The notes: generated from the sequence alone by a model not told the origin. A stretch of DNA of 64,000 nucleotides from Burkholderia sp. BCC1644 (GCF_902833225.1 NZ_CADFEI010000018.1:1-64000), one strand, 5' to 3'; positions 27,322 to 36,660 are shown, numbered from the stretch's first letter. A program made the numbers and translations.

Positions 27322-28941
27322 TCACTCGATCGACGCGTACACGGCTTCGCCGAGCGTGAACGAATCGCTGCGCGCGATGGGCCACCACTTGTCGTACAGC
27401 GTGAAGCCGCAGGTCTGGCCGTCGAGCAGCGCGCCGGGCTTCAGGTACTTCAGCAACTGCGACATCAGCCGCACCTCGTGCGGCGCAACCCGCTGCACGA
27501 TGTGATGCGCGCGCAGTTCGGACGGATGTCCGAGGCCCGCCGCCTGCACGAGTTCCTGCAGCGCATGCAGCGTATTGCGGTGGAAGTTGTACACGCGCTC
27601 GGCCTTGTCGGGCACGACGAGCGCGCGCTGGCGCACCGGGTCCTGCGTCGCGACGCCGGTCGGGCAGCGGTCGGTGTGGCAATGCTGCGCCTGGATGCAG
27701 CCGACCGCGAACATGAAGCCGCGCGCCGAGTTCACCCAGTCCGCGCCGATCGCGAGCGTGCGCGCGATGTCGAACGCGGTGATGATCTTGCCGCTCGCGC
27801 CGATCTTCACGCGATCGCGCACGCCGATCCCGACGAGCGTGTTGTGCACGAGCAGCAACCCTTCCTGCAGCGGCACGCCGACGTGGTCGGTGAATTCGAG
27901 CGGCGCAGCGCCGGTGCCGCCTTCCGCGCCGTCGACGACGATGAAGTCGGGCACGATGCCGGTCTCGATCATCGCCTTCGCAATGCCGAAGAATTCCCAC
28001 GGATGGCCGATGCACAGCTTGAAGCCGGTCGGCTTGCCGCCCGACAGCGTGCGCAGCCGGTCGACGAATTCGAGCAGCCCGCGCGGCGTCGAGAATTCCG
28101 AGTGCGTTGCGGGCGAGATGCAGTCCTTGCCCATCGGCACACCGCGCGTCTCGGCGATTTCCGGCGTGATCTTCGCGGCCGGCAGCACGCCGCCGTGGCC
28201 GGGTTTCGCGCCCTGCGACAGCTTCACCTCGATCATCTTGACCTGCGGATCGGCGGCCTGCTTCGCGAACTTGTCGGGGTTGAACGTGCCGTCGTCGTTG
28301 CGGCAGCCGAAGTAGCCCGACGCGATTTCCCAGATGATGTCGCCGCCGTTCTCGCGGTGGTACTTCGACAGCGAGCCTTCGCCGGTGTCGTGCGCGAACC
28401 CGCCTTTCTTCGCGCCGAGGTTCAGCGAGCGGATCGCGTTCGCGGACAGCGAGCCGAAGCTCATCGCCGAGATGTTGAAGATCGAAATATCGTACGGTTG
28501 CGCGCGATTCGCGCCGACCCGGATCCGGAAATCGTGGTTCGGCAGCTTGGTCGGCGCGAGCGAGTGGCTGATCCATTCGTGCGCGACGGCCTTCACGTTC
28601 AGCTCGGTGCCGTACGGGCGGTTGTCGGCGACGTTCTTCGCGCGCTGGTACACGAGGCTGCGCTGCGCACGCGAGAACGGTTTCTCGTCGGTGTCGTCCT
28701 CGACGAAGTACTGGCGGATTTCAGGTCGGATGAATTCGAACAGGAAGCGGAGGTGGCCCCAGAGCGGGTAATTGCGAAGGATCGCGTGACGGTCCTGGTT
28801 CAGGTCGTACACGCCGAGCGCGACGAGGGCGACGGGGATGATGATCCACAGCCAGGAAAGCATGTGGGCCGACGCGAGCGCGGCCGCCGCGACGAGCAGC
28901 AGGACGGCACACCACATCGCCAGATAGCGTCGTGAAAGCAT
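27322..28941 (-). CDS. FMN-binding glutamate synthase family protein, membrane-anchored
   Basis: A 539-residue protein. Two hydrophobic segments lie in the first 50 residues (WCAVLLLVAAAALASA and LSWLWIIIPVALVALGVY). They are followed by a domain like the FMN/iron-sulfur synthase part of glutamate synthase: ISAMSFGSLSANAIRSLN, KPGHGGVLPAAKIT, VVDGAEGGTGAAPLEF and the cysteine cluster CIQAQHCHTDRCPTG, which could bind a 3Fe-4S cluster. The glutaminase domain of GltB is absent, so it is not a full glutamate synthase. The reaction is unknown. I start at the ATG at 28941, which has GGAG upstream; 28974 is in frame but lacks a site. Confidence 0.9.
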   Translation of the reverse strand: MLSRRYLAMWCAVLLLVAAAALASAHMLSWLWIIIPVALVALGVYDLNQDRHAILRNYPLWGHLRFLFEFIRPEIRQYFVEDDTDEKPFSRAQRSLVYQRAKNVADNRPYGTELNVKAVAHEWISHSLAPTKLPNHDFRIRVGANRAQPYDISIFNISAMSFGSLSANAIRSLNLGAKKGGFAHDTGEGSLSKYHRENGGDIIWEIASGYFGCRNDDGTFNPDKFAKQAADPQVKMIEVKLSQGAKPGHGGVLPAAKITPEIAETRGVPMGKDCISPATHSEFSTPRGLLEFVDRLRTLSGGKPTGFKLCIGHPWEFFGIAKAMIETGIVPDFIVVDGAEGGTGAAPLEFTDHVGVPLQEGLLLVHNTLVGIGVRDRVKIGASGKIITAFDIARTLAIGADWVNSARGFMFAVGCIQAQHCHTDRCPTGVATQDPVRQRALVVPDKAERVYNFHRNTLHALQELVQAAGLGHPSELRAHHIVQRVAPHEVRLMSQLLKYLKPGALLDGQTCGFTLYDKWWPIARSDSFTLGEAVYASIE

Positions 28942-29059
28942 GGGGACTCCGTAAGAATCTTGAAATACCGCCATGCGTACGCTGCGCGGCGGCGCGCCGG
29001 CCGCGGCGGAATCGTGTCCCGCCGGGCGCGGCGTGGCGCAAGTCTAAACCGAATATGTG

Positions 29060-30223
29060 TCAGCGTGCGTCGGCGAGTGCCGGCGCGTGGCCTTCCGCCG
29101 GCGCGGCCTGACCGGGCTGGCCGGCCGCCGCAAGCTCGATGATGCCGCCGCCGAGGCAGATCTCGCCGTCGTACAGCACGGCCGACTGGCCGGGCGTGAC
29201 GGCCCACTGCGCGTCGTCGAAGGCGAGCGAGAAGCGGGCTTCGCCTGCCGGGCCGGGTGCGGCCCGGCCGAACGCGCATGCCGCATCGGCCTGCCGGTAG
29301 CGCGTCTTCGCACCGCACGCGAAGCCGTCTGCCGGCGGCTCGCCGGCAACCCAGCTCACGTTGCCGGCGACGAGCTGGCGCGACAGCAGCCACGGATGAT
29401 CGTGGCCCTGCACGACGTACAGCGTGTTCGACGCGATGTCCTTCGCCGCGACGAACCATGGTTCGCCGCTGCCGCTCTTGCTGCCGCCGAGGCCGATGCC
29501 CTTGCGCTGGCCGAACGTGTAGAACGCGAGGCCGATGTGCTCACCGACCACCTTGCCGTCGGGCGTCTTCATCGGGCCGGGCTTCGTCGGCAAGTAGCGG
29601 TTCAGGAAATCGCGGAACGGCCGTTCGCCGATGAAGCAGATGCCGGTCGAATCCTTCTTCTTCGCGTTCGGCAGCCCGATCTGCGCGGCGATCTCGCGCA
29701 CCTTCGTCTTCGGGATCTCGCCGAGCGGGAACATCGTCTTCGACAGTTGCGCCTGGTTCAGCCGGTGCAGGAAGTACGACTGGTCTTTCGTATGATCGAA
29801 GGCCTTCAGCAGTTCGAAGCGTCCGTCGCGCTCGCGCACGCGCGCATAGTGGCCGGTCGCGATCATTTCCGCGTCGAGCGACATCGCGTGGTCGAGGAAC
29901 GCCTTGAACTTGATCTCGGCGTTGCACAGCACGTCGGGGTTCGGCGTGCGGCCGGCCGAGTATTCGCGCAGGAACTCGGCGAACACGCGGTCCTTGTATT
30001 CGGCGGCGAAGTTGACGGCTTCCATGTCGATGCCGATCAGGTCGGCCACCGACACGACGTCGATCCAGTCCTGGCGCGTCGAGCAGTATTCGCCGTCGTC
30101 GTCGTCTTCCCAGTTCTTCATGAACAGGCCGACCACGTCGTAGCCCTGTTCCTTCAACAGCCACGCGGTCACCGACGAATCGACGCCGCCCGACATGCCC
30201 ACTACTACACGGCGCTTGCTCAT
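29060..30223 (-). CDS. mnmA: tRNA-specific 2-thiouridylase
   Basis: Inserts sulfur at C2 of the wobble uridine of Lys, Glu and Gln tRNAs. The 387-residue protein has the PP-loop GMSGGVDSS (9-17) that adenylates the base, the catalytic cysteines Cys100 ([14 protein letters not shown]) and Cys196 ([12 protein letters not shown]), and the C-terminal barrel. A 15-residue Ala/Pro tail is extra. Its ATG overlaps the Nudix gene stop as ATGA, giving the nudJ-mnmA order known from E. coli. Confidence 0.96.
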   Translation of the reverse strand: MSKRRVVVGMSGGVDSSVTAWLLKEQGYDVVGLFMKNWEDDDDGEYCSTRQDWIDVVSVADLIGIDMEAVNFAAEYKDRVFAEFLREYSAGRTPNPDVLCNAEIKFKAFLDHAMSLDAEMIATGHYARVRERDGRFELLKAFDHTKDQSYFLHRLNQAQLSKTMFPLGEIPKTKVREIAAQIGLPNAKKKDSTGICFIGERPFRDFLNRYLPTKPGPMKTPDGKVVGEHIGLAFYTFGQRKGIGLGGSKSGSGEPWFVAAKDIASNTLYVVQGHDHPWLLSRQLVAGNVSWVAGEPPADGFACGAKTRYRQADAACAFGRAAPGPAGEARFSLAFDDAQWAVTPGQSAVLYDGEICLGGGIIELAAAGQPGQAAPAEGHAPALADAR

Positions 30224-30729
30224 TTGTTGACCGCCTGACGTTCGAATGCTTCGGGGCGCGGCGCGACCGAATGCGTATGCACGAAATCGAGCGGAATGCG
30301 CCGCCCGGCGAGATAGTCGTCGACGCAGCGCATGACCGCGGGCGAGCGATGCCGCTCGCTGCACGCGCGCAGTTCGTCGGCCGTCATCCACAGCGTGCGG
30401 ACGATGCCTTCGTCGAGCACGTGGCCCGCGACCGGTTCGCCGGCCGTGCCGCAGAACGTGAAGCGCAGGTAGGTCGCGCCGGCGGTGCCGGGGCGGTCGT
30501 AATGCGCGAGATAGACGCCGACGAGTGCGTCGGGCGTGAACGGGTGCGCGGTTTCCTCGAGCGTTTCGCGGATCACGGCGTCGGCCAGCGTTTCGCCGGC
30601 CTCGAGATGGCCGGCCGGCTGGTTGAAGCGCAGGCCCGTCGAGGTTTCCTCCTCGATCACGAGAAAGCGGCCGGCGTGCTCGACGAGCGCGGCGACCGTT
30701 ACATGCGGGGTCCAGATTTCGGGTTTCAT
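30220..30729 (-). CDS. nudJ: Nudix hydrolase, NudJ-like
   Basis: A 169-residue Nudix hydrolase. The Nudix box runs from Gly40 to about residue 62 ([20 protein letters not shown]), with the metal-binding REtLEE intact but Ala where the last Gly of the consensus is usual (EETAH). NudJ acts on nucleoside tri- and diphosphates and thiamin pyrophosphate precursors in E. coli. Assignment rests on the box, the FNQPAGHLE motif and the position directly before mnmA. I start at the ATG at 30729 giving [13 protein letters not shown]; the longer frame to 30828 adds a basic unconserved stretch. Confidence 0.88.
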   Translation of the reverse strand: MKPEIWTPHVTVAALVEHAGRFLVIEEETSTGLRFNQPAGHLEAGETLADAVIRETLEETAHPFTPDALVGVYLAHYDRPGTAGATYLRFTFCGTAGEPVAGHVLDEGIVRTLWMTADELRACSERHRSPAVMRCVDDYLAGRRIPLDFVHTHSVAPRPEAFERQAVNK

Positions 30730-30976
30730 GGTTCGGCATTTTACCGGTTGCGCCTGAACGCTGCCGGCCGCTCTCGTTAAGTGAATCCGACCCCGTAAGC
30801 CTCGCGTTCTGCCGATATGCTGCGACACGGGCCTGGTTGATGCGGCATCCGCGCACGATCGATCGTGCGGAACGTGGCGGCACGGTCGTCGCCCAGGGTG
30901 AAATGCGGTGTCAACGCGGGGCCGTGCGTGCGCGGCACGCGCCGCCGGCGCGCCGGCAGCGCTGCGGCGCCTTCGC

Positions 30977-31897
30977 TCATGGCTCGACGAGGCGCGCGAC
31001 GCACGCGGCGATCGTGTCGCGGACGCGCACGATGGCCGGGTCGCGCTGCGTGCTCGTGCGCCAGCCGATTTCCACCGGATAGCGCGGCAGATCGACCGGG
31101 CAGGCGAGCGCGCGCAGCGGCGTCGATTGCGCGATCGCGCGCGCCGCGTGCGCGGGAATCGTCGCGACCGCGTCGGAACCGGCGAGCAGGTACGGCAGCG
31201 CGGCGAAATGCGTGGTCGACGCCGCGACGCGCCGCTTGTGACCGAGCGCGGCCAGCGCCTCGTCGACGATTCCGATCACGCCGCCCGACGACACGAGCAG
31301 GTGATCGCGCCGCAGGAAATCGGCAAGCGTCAGCGTGCGCGGCGGCCGCGTGCGGGCGGCCGGATCGATCAGGCACGCATAGCCGCCCGTCGCGATCGCG
31401 CGCCGGCTGAGCCCGCTCGCCGAGAACCCGCCCGACGCGATCGCGAGATCGACGCCGTGCCGCAGCAGCGCGTCGCCGGCGATGCCGCTGTGGGTCTGCC
31501 GGAAGATCAGCCGGATGCCCGCGGCTTCCCGCGCGACCGCATCGATCAGCGCGCGGCCGAGCGCGATCTCGAAGTCGTCCGACAGCCCGACCGAGATCGT
31601 GCGGCCGACGCGATCGCCGCTGTCGGCCGCGATCGCGAGGCTTTCGCGGCAGCGGTCGAGTGCGTCGGACAGGATCGGCTTCAGTTCGTCCGCGCGCGGC
31701 GTCGGCGCGAGCCCGCGGCCGGTGCGCACGAACAGCGGATCGGCGTAGATCACGCGCAGCCGCGCCAGCGCCGCGCTGACGGCCGACTGCGTGAGGTCCA
31801 GCCGCAGTGCCGCCCGGCTCGCGCCGCCTTCCTCGTACAGCGCCTCGAACACCTTCAGCAGGTTCAGGTCGAGACTGGCGATATCATCCGCATTCAT
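30977..31897 (-). CDS. LysR-family transcriptional regulator
   Basis: A 306-residue LysR-type regulator. The N-terminal winged helix-turn-helix (LDLNLLKVFEALYEEGGASRAA and LTQSAVSAALARLR) is followed by a periplasmic-binding-like effector domain from about residue 90. It is transcribed divergently from the nitrilase gene with 80 bases between the starts, and an inverted repeat lies in that gap. It most likely controls the nitrilase and itself. The effector is not known. Confidence 0.92.
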   Translation of the reverse strand: MNADDIASLDLNLLKVFEALYEEGGASRAALRLDLTQSAVSAALARLRVIYADPLFVRTGRGLAPTPRADELKPILSDALDRCRESLAIAADSGDRVGRTISVGLSDDFEIALGRALIDAVAREAAGIRLIFRQTHSGIAGDALLRHGVDLAIASGGFSASGLSRRAIATGGYACLIDPAARTRPPRTLTLADFLRRDHLLVSSGGVIGIVDEALAALGHKRRVAASTTHFAALPYLLAGSDAVATIPAHAARAIAQSTPLRALACPVDLPRYPVEIGWRTSTQRDPAIVRVRDTIAACVARLVEP

Positions 31898-31904
31898 GAC
31901 ACAT

Positions 31905-31947
31905 ATCTTTCTATCGATTTGATCGATGACATCTTATCGATAAAGAT
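31905..31947. promoter_or_regulatory. Inverted-repeat operator between the LysR gene and the nitrilase gene
   Basis: The right arm TTATCGATAAAGAT (31934-31947) is mirrored on the left by ATCTTTCTATCGATTT (31905-31920), with a one-base insertion. Between them a further ATCGAT occurs in GATCGATGAC. AT-rich dyads of this sort in the shared promoter are the usual LysR-type binding sites. Confidence 0.65.
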
Positions 31948-31977
31948 GGCGGCATCCCATTCACCGGAGTCGCCACC

Positions 31978-32901
31978 ATGTCCACGTCAGTCATCGCCGC
32001 ATTGCAGATCGGCGCATCGCCCGCCGGCACGCGCGCCACGCTCGACACGATCCTCGGCTACGAAACCGCGATCCGCGACAGCGGTGCGTCGCTCGTCGTG
32101 CTGCCCGAGGCCGTACTCGGCGGCTATCCGAAAGGCGAGATCTTCGGTACGCGGCTCGGCTACCGGCTGCCCGAAGGCCGCGACGCGTTTGCGCGTTACG
32201 CCGCGCAGGCGATCGACGTGCCGGGGCCGGAAACCGACGAGCTGGCCGCGCTGTCGCAGCGCACGGGCGCGAGCCTCGTGGTCGGCGTGATCGAGCGCGG
32301 CGGCAGCACGCTGTACTGCACGGCGCTGTTCCTCGATCCGCGCGACGGGCTCGTCGCGAAGCACCGCAAGCTGATGCCGACCGGCACCGAGCGGCTGATC
32401 TGGGGGCAGGGCGACGGCTCGACGTTGCCCGTCGTCGAAACGGCAGCCGGCCGCGCGGGCGCCGCGATCTGCTGGGAGAACCACATGCCGCTGCTGCGCT
32501 GCGCGATGTACGCGAAAGGCGTGCAGATCTGGTGCGCGCCGACCGTCGACGAGCGCGACCTGTGGCAGAGCTCGATGCGGCATATCGCGCATGAAGGGCG
32601 CTGCTTCGTCGTGAGCGCGTGCCAGGTGCAGCCGTCGCCGCGCGCGCTCGGCATCGACGTGCCGGGCTGGGATCCCGAGCGGCCGTTGATCCGCGGCGGC
32701 AGCGTGATCGTCGGGCCGCTCGGCGACCTGCTGACGGAGCCGCTGATCGGCGAGGCCGGGCTCGTGACCGCGCGCATCGATACCGACGAACTCGTGCGGG
32801 CGCGTTACGACTTCGACGTCGTCGGCCATTACGCGCGTGCAGATGTGTTTTCGCTGCACGTCGACGAGCGGCCGAAGCGGCCGGTGGTGTTCGGCGGCTA
32901 A
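31978..32901 (+). CDS. Nitrilase/carbon-nitrogen hydrolase
   Basis: A 307-residue nitrilase-superfamily enzyme. The catalytic triad is present: Glu44 ([15 protein letters not shown]), Lys131 (KHRKLMPT) and Cys165 ([11 protein letters not shown]). The CWENHMPL and [16 protein letters not shown] patterns are those of true nitrilases that turn nitriles into acids and ammonia, rather than amidases. Aliphatic or aromatic preference cannot be told. ACCGGAG precedes the start. It is probably regulated by the divergent LysR protein. Confidence 0.92.
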   Translation: MSTSVIAALQIGASPAGTRATLDTILGYETAIRDSGASLVVLPEAVLGGYPKGEIFGTRLGYRLPEGRDAFARYAAQAIDVPGPETDELAALSQRTGASLVVGVIERGGSTLYCTALFLDPRDGLVAKHRKLMPTGTERLIWGQGDGSTLPVVETAAGRAGAAICWENHMPLLRCAMYAKGVQIWCAPTVDERDLWQSSMRHIAHEGRCFVVSACQVQPSPRALGIDVPGWDPERPLIRGGSVIVGPLGDLLTEPLIGEAGLVTARIDTDELVRARYDFDVVGHYARADVFSLHVDERPKRPVVFGG

Positions 32902-32984
32902 CGCGGGAAGGGCCGGGCGTCGCCCGACGGCCTTGGGGAACGAACGGCGGCGGCGCGCAGCCTCGCGCCCGCCACCGTGCCGCG

Positions 32985-33671
32985 TCAGCGCATCGGCGCT
33001 TCCGCGATCCGCATGTAGTCGGCGATCCGCCGTCCTTCCATGTCCGGAAACTGTTCGTGCACGGTGATGTCACCCATCCGCGCGATGTCGAAGGTGCGGA
33101 AATCGTCGCGCAGCTCGCACCACGCGCCGATCGTCCAGCGTCCGCCCCAGTAGACCAGCCCGAGCGGCCATACGCGGCGTTGCGAATGCGCGCCGAGCCG
33201 GTCGCGATAACCGAAGCTGACGATGTGGCGCGTGTCGATGGCCTGGTGGATCGCGTCGACCTTCGCGCAAAACGTCTCGTCGATATGGAACGACGGCGCG
33301 AATACGGGCAGGCGGTCGAGTGCCGTGCGCTTGTCGGCCGGCATCGCCGACGCGATCTTCGCGAGCGCCGAGCGCGCGCCGCTCGCGAAGCGCGCACCGC
33401 CCCAGGTTTCGAGCATCCGCGCGCCGGTGGCGAGCGCTGCAAGCTCCTCGGCCGTGAACGTGAGCGGCGGCAGGCTCGCATTGCGGTTCAGCCGGTAGCC
33501 GATGCCGGCTTCGCCTTCGATCGGCACCCCTGACAGTTGCAGGTCGCGCACGTCGCGATAGACCGTGCGCGGCGACACCGACAGCCAGTCGGCCAGTTGC
33601 TGTGCGGTCGTGAGACGACGCCCGCGCAACAGCTCGGCGATCTGGAACAGGCGGTCGGCACGGCGGGTCAT
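32985..33671 (-). CDS. YafY-type regulator with WYL domain
   Basis: A 228-residue regulator with an N-terminal DeoR/HTH_11-type helix-turn-helix (LTTAQQLADWLSVSPRTVYRD). A WYL domain follows from about residue 135 (VSFGYRDRLGAHSQRRVWPLGLVYWGGRWTIG, with the W-Y-L positions read as R-W-T here) and a C-terminal tail. It lies 73 bases after the VOC gene on the same strand; such YafY regulators often sit next to glyoxalase-like genes. The ligand of the WYL domain is unknown. Confidence 0.88.
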   Translation of the reverse strand: MTRRADRLFQIAELLRGRRLTTAQQLADWLSVSPRTVYRDVRDLQLSGVPIEGEAGIGYRLNRNASLPPLTFTAEELAALATGARMLETWGGARFASGARSALAKIASAMPADKRTALDRLPVFAPSFHIDETFCAKVDAIHQAIDTRHIVSFGYRDRLGAHSQRRVWPLGLVYWGGRWTIGAWCELRDDFRTFDIARMGDITVHEQFPDMEGRRIADYMRIAEAPMR

Positions 33672-33744
33672 GACAGCACCTCGATTCCTCTGGCTACGGG
33701 GACTTCGCGATGATAGCGCCGCGCCGGCCCGCTGACCGGTGCGC

Positions 33745-34149
33745 TCAGTGGCATTTCGGCGCGTGCAGGCCGACGCGGTTGCCTTCGGTGTCGATCAGGT
33801 AGCCGACGTAGCCGTAGTTGTTCGGCAGCTCGACGACCGTGCCCTGCACGACACCGCCCGCGCGCTTCACGCGTTCGAGCGCCGCGACGACCGATTCGCC
33901 GGCGTTCAGGTAGACGAGCACGCCGTTCGCGCTCGGCTTCATCTGCTGCGGATCGAACACGATGCTGCCGCCGGTACTCGACGCATCGCGATCGAACGTG
34001 GCCATCGGCACGCCGCCGATGATTTCACGCCGCAACGTGGTTTGCAGCACGGTTTCGTAGAAGCGGATCGCCCGTTCGAAATCGAGGGACGGGATGTCGA
34101 ACCACGCGATCGCGCGTTCCAGGGTTGCGGTGGCCGTTGCGGACGTCAT
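33745..34149 (-). CDS. VOC-family (glyoxalase-like) protein
   Basis: A 134-residue vicinal oxygen chelate protein with two beta-alpha-beta-beta-beta modules: IAWFDIPSLDFERAIRFYE at the start and YVGYLIDTEGNRVGLHAP at the end. A metal site may be formed by acidic residues and His, but the usual His near the N-terminus is replaced in AWFDIP, so activity is uncertain. ATG with GGAGCTC upstream. It is divergent from the ArsR gene and probably in one unit with the WYL regulator downstream. Confidence 0.85.
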   Translation of the reverse strand: MTSATATATLERAIAWFDIPSLDFERAIRFYETVLQTTLRREIIGGVPMATFDRDASSTGGSIVFDPQQMKPSANGVLVYLNAGESVVAALERVKRAGGVVQGTVVELPNNYGYVGYLIDTEGNRVGLHAPKCH

Positions 34150-34234
34150 GACGAGCTCCTTGTTGCGTTGTTATTCGGGTTCGGTGTGGAAACCAGCCTG
34201 CATTGCGCCGGGATTGCAGTGTGATCGCCGGCTG

Positions 34235-34252
34235 CTGACACCGTATTGTCAG
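34235..34252. promoter_or_regulatory. Inverted repeat in the divergent VOC/ArsR control region
   Basis: CTGACA and TGTCAG are exact reverse complements separated by six bases. It lies about 85 bases before the VOC start and just upstream of the ArsR promoter. Which regulator binds is not known. Confidence 0.5.
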
Positions 34253-34266
34253 TAGAGTTGTCATCC

Positions 34267-34296
34267 TTGACATGCAACCATTTGGTTGCATAATAA
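34267..34296 (+). promoter_or_regulatory. ArsR promoter overlapped by a perfect palindrome
   Basis: TTGACA (34267-34272) and TAATAA (34291-34296) are spaced by 18 bases. The whole spacer is a perfect palindrome, ATGCAACCA-TT-TGGTTGCAT (34272-34291). A repressor dimer here would block the promoter, as expected for autoregulation by the ArsR-type protein. Confidence 0.8.
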
Positions 34297-34317
34297 GGTC
34301 ATTGATCAGGGAGCGGC

Positions 34318-34650
34318 ATGGATCTCGTTTTCAAGGCGCTGGCCGATGCCACGCGCCGTCGGTTGCTGGACCTGCTGCACGCAAAAAACGGCCAGACGCT
34401 GTCCGAGCTGTGCGACGGGCTCGCGATGAGCCGGCAGGCCGTGAGCAAACATCTCGCGCTGCTCGAGGCTGCAAACCTCGTCGCGACGACGTGGCGCGGC
34501 CGGGAGAAGCTGCATTACCTGAATCCGGTGCCGATTCACGACATCGCGGAACGCTGGATCGGCAAGTTCGAGCGTCAGCGCCTGCAAGCGCTGGCGGATC
34601 TCAAGCGCGGGCTGGAAGCGGCCCGCGAGTCAGGAGACGACGATGAGTAA
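34318..34650 (+). CDS. ArsR-family winged-helix regulator
   Basis: A 110-residue ArsR-type repressor. The DNA-binding region reads TLSELCDGLAMSRQAVSKHL, followed by the wing TTWRGREKLHYLNP. No cysteine pair for metal sensing is seen at the classical ELCVCDL position (there is a single Cys in SELCDG), so it fits the non-metal subgroup that is paired with SRPBCC proteins. It overlaps the SRPBCC gene by eight bases and probably represses both through the upstream palindrome. Confidence 0.9.
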   Translation: MDLVFKALADATRRRLLDLLHAKNGQTLSELCDGLAMSRQAVSKHLALLEAANLVATTWRGREKLHYLNPVPIHDIAERWIGKFERQRLQALADLKRGLEAARESGDDDE

Positions 34651-35107
34651 TCCCGCCTTTGTGTACGTGACCTTCATCGCAGCCACGCCCGAGCGCGTGT
34701 TCGATGCGCTGACCAATGCCGAGCTGACGAAGGACTACTGGGTGCGGCATCGCAACGCGTCGCCCGACTGGCAGCCGGGTTCGCGCTGGGAACATCAGGA
34801 TTACGACGATCCCGCGCGGGTCGACATTGTCGGCGAAGTGGTCGAGAACGATCCGCCGCACCGGCTGGTGGTCACGTGGCGGACGCCGTCGGGGGAGAGC
34901 GGGGAGTCGCGCGTGACCTACGTCGTCGAGCCGCACGAGGGCGTCGTGAAGCTGACCGTCACGCACGACGGGCTCGTGCCCGGTTCGGAGATGGATCGCG
35001 GGATTCGCGGCGGGTGGCCGGTCGTGCTGTCGAGCCTCAAGACGTTGCTCGAGACAGGGCACGCGCTGCCGTTCACGATGGGGCGCTGGGAGTGCTCGAA
35101 GCACTGA
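34643..35107 (+). CDS. SRPBCC (AHSA1-like) domain protein
   Basis: A 154-residue START-like protein with the usual opening VYVTFIAATPERVFDALTNAELT, the PDWQPGSRWEHQD turn and the C-terminal helix GGWPVVLSSLKTLLETG. This family binds hydrophobic ligands in a deep pocket; here the ligand is unknown. GGAG in AGTCAGGAGACG gives the ribosome binding site inside the end of the ArsR gene. ArsR-SRPBCC pairs are common and often respond to toxic organics. Confidence 0.9.
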   Translation: MSNPAFVYVTFIAATPERVFDALTNAELTKDYWVRHRNASPDWQPGSRWEHQDYDDPARVDIVGEVVENDPPHRLVVTWRTPSGESGESRVTYVVEPHEGVVKLTVTHDGLVPGSEMDRGIRGGWPVVLSSLKTLLETGHALPFTMGRWECSKH

Positions 35108-35110
35108 AAC

Positions 35111-35152
35111 GAAACGCCGCCGTTGCCGCGGATGCGGTAACGGCGGCGTTTC
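35111..35152. terminator. Hairpin terminator between converging genes
   Basis: GAAACGCCGCCGTT and AACGGCGGCGTTTC are perfect reverse complements around a 14-base loop that itself can pair (CCGC/GCGG). T runs are short on both sides, so strength is uncertain. Confidence 0.7.
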
Positions 35153-35203
35153 GGGTGCCGCTGCGGGGCCTCGCCGGCGGCCCCACGGCGATCATGATGC
35201 GGG

Positions 35204-36505
35204 TTACGCGTCGCCTTCCGGCGCGGCCGGGCGCGCCTTCACGCTGCCGGCGATCAGGTCGAAACGGAACAGCCGGCATTCGAGCGCGCCGTTGAACAGC
35301 GGCGTCTTCGCCGATTCGCGCAGCCGCAGCAGGCCCGGCAGCGAACGGTCGGACGTCAGCAGGAACGCCTGCCAGCCCGTGAAGCGCTGCTTCAGCGCAT
35401 CGCCGAGCACGTTGAAGAATTCGCTGTCCGGCGCGTCGGTGTGCGTGCGGCGGAACGCGTCGTCGTTGCCGCGGTTGCGGCCGGTCTCGCGCACCTCGCC
35501 GCGCGCGCTGCGGCCGCGCACTTCGATCCGCTCGCCGTACGGCGGGTTCGCGAGGATGATGCCCGGCGCGTCGCACGGCGGCGTCATCCCGCGCGCGTCG
35601 ACCTGCTTGAGCCACACCGACGGCACGCCCGCGCGCTCGAGGTTGGCGCGCGCCTTCTCGAGCATGTCGCCGGAGATGTCGCTGCCGTACACGCCGAGCG
35701 TTTCGTTGCGCTTGCCGCGCGCCGCGCGTTTCGCGTCCAGCGCCGGGACCTTCAGGCCCTGCCACGCGGTGATGTCGTACTGCTTGAGTTTTTCGAAGCC
35801 GAACCGGCGCTCGACGCCGGGCGCCACGCCGAGCGCGATCTGCGCGGCTTCCGCGAGGAACGTGCCGCTGCCGCACATCGGGTCGTACAGCGCGGTGCCG
35901 GGCGTCCAGCCCGTCAGGCGCAGGATGCCGGCCGCGAGGTTCTCGCGCAGCGGCGCCGCGCCCTTGTCGAGGCGCCAGCCGCGCTTGAACAGCGGCTCGC
36001 CCGACGTGTCGAGGTACAGCGTGCACTCGTTGGCCGTCAGGAACGCGAACACGCGCACGTCCGGCGCGCCGGTGTCGATGCTCGGGCGCGCGCCGGTCTT
36101 GTCGCGCATCCGGTCGCAGATTGCGTCCTTCACGCGCAGTGTCGCGAATTCGAGGCTCTTCAGCGGCGACTTGATCGCGGTGATGTCGATGCGCAGCGTC
36201 TGCGTGGCCGAGAACCAGCGCTCCCACGGCTGCTCGAGCGCGAGCGCGTAGACGTCCTGTTCGTTGCGGTACGCGCGGTGCGCGATCTTCAGCAGGACCC
36301 GGCTCGCGATCCGCGAATGGAGGTTCGCGGCCATGCCGGCAGCCCAGCCGCCGCTGAAATGGACGCCGCCCGGCACCTGCGCGCCCGCGGTGAACGGCGC
36401 GCCGTTCAGGTGGCGGCCGGCGATTTCGACTAGCTCGGCGGCAAGCGCCGCTTCGAGGCCGCGCGGGCAGGGGGCGAAGAATTCGTACAGGGTGGGCGAG
36501 GACAT
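35204..36505 (-). CDS. THUMP-domain RNA methyltransferase (RlmL/YcbY-like)
   Basis: A 433-residue SAM-dependent RNA methyltransferase. It has an N-terminal ferredoxin-like and THUMP part (EFFAPCPRGLEAALAAEL to about 160), then the Rossmann methyltransferase with DPMCGSGTFLAEAAQIALG as SAM-binding loop and the NPPYGERI motif typical of N-methylation of guanine. It matches the N-terminal half of E. coli RlmL (23S G2445 methylation); the RlmK half is missing. The ATG at 36505 gives MSSPTLYEFFAPCPRG. The substrate is by analogy. Confidence 0.9.
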   Translation of the reverse strand: MSSPTLYEFFAPCPRGLEAALAAELVEIAGRHLNGAPFTAGAQVPGGVHFSGGWAAGMAANLHSRIASRVLLKIAHRAYRNEQDVYALALEQPWERWFSATQTLRIDITAIKSPLKSLEFATLRVKDAICDRMRDKTGARPSIDTGAPDVRVFAFLTANECTLYLDTSGEPLFKRGWRLDKGAAPLRENLAAGILRLTGWTPGTALYDPMCGSGTFLAEAAQIALGVAPGVERRFGFEKLKQYDITAWQGLKVPALDAKRAARGKRNETLGVYGSDISGDMLEKARANLERAGVPSVWLKQVDARGMTPPCDAPGIILANPPYGERIEVRGRSARGEVRETGRNRGNDDAFRRTHTDAPDSEFFNVLGDALKQRFTGWQAFLLTSDRSLPGLLRLRESAKTPLFNGALECRLFRFDLIAGSVKARPAAPEGDA

Positions 36506-36660
36506 AAGGCGGGTGAGGACGTGCAAAAGTCCACCATTGTACGCGGCGCGGGCGGCCGGGGCCGGCGTTTCGGCGCAGCGACGCCGCTGCAACGGCCGAT
36601 TTCGCGCGCCGGGCGGCGAGGCGGCGGCGCCCGGCCGGGCACCGCCACGCCGCCGCGGGC

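Noticed and set aside
32902-32984. Possible terminator between the nitrilase and the WYL regulator
   Set aside because: The GGGCG/CGCCC hairpin is imperfect and lacks a T run on either strand.
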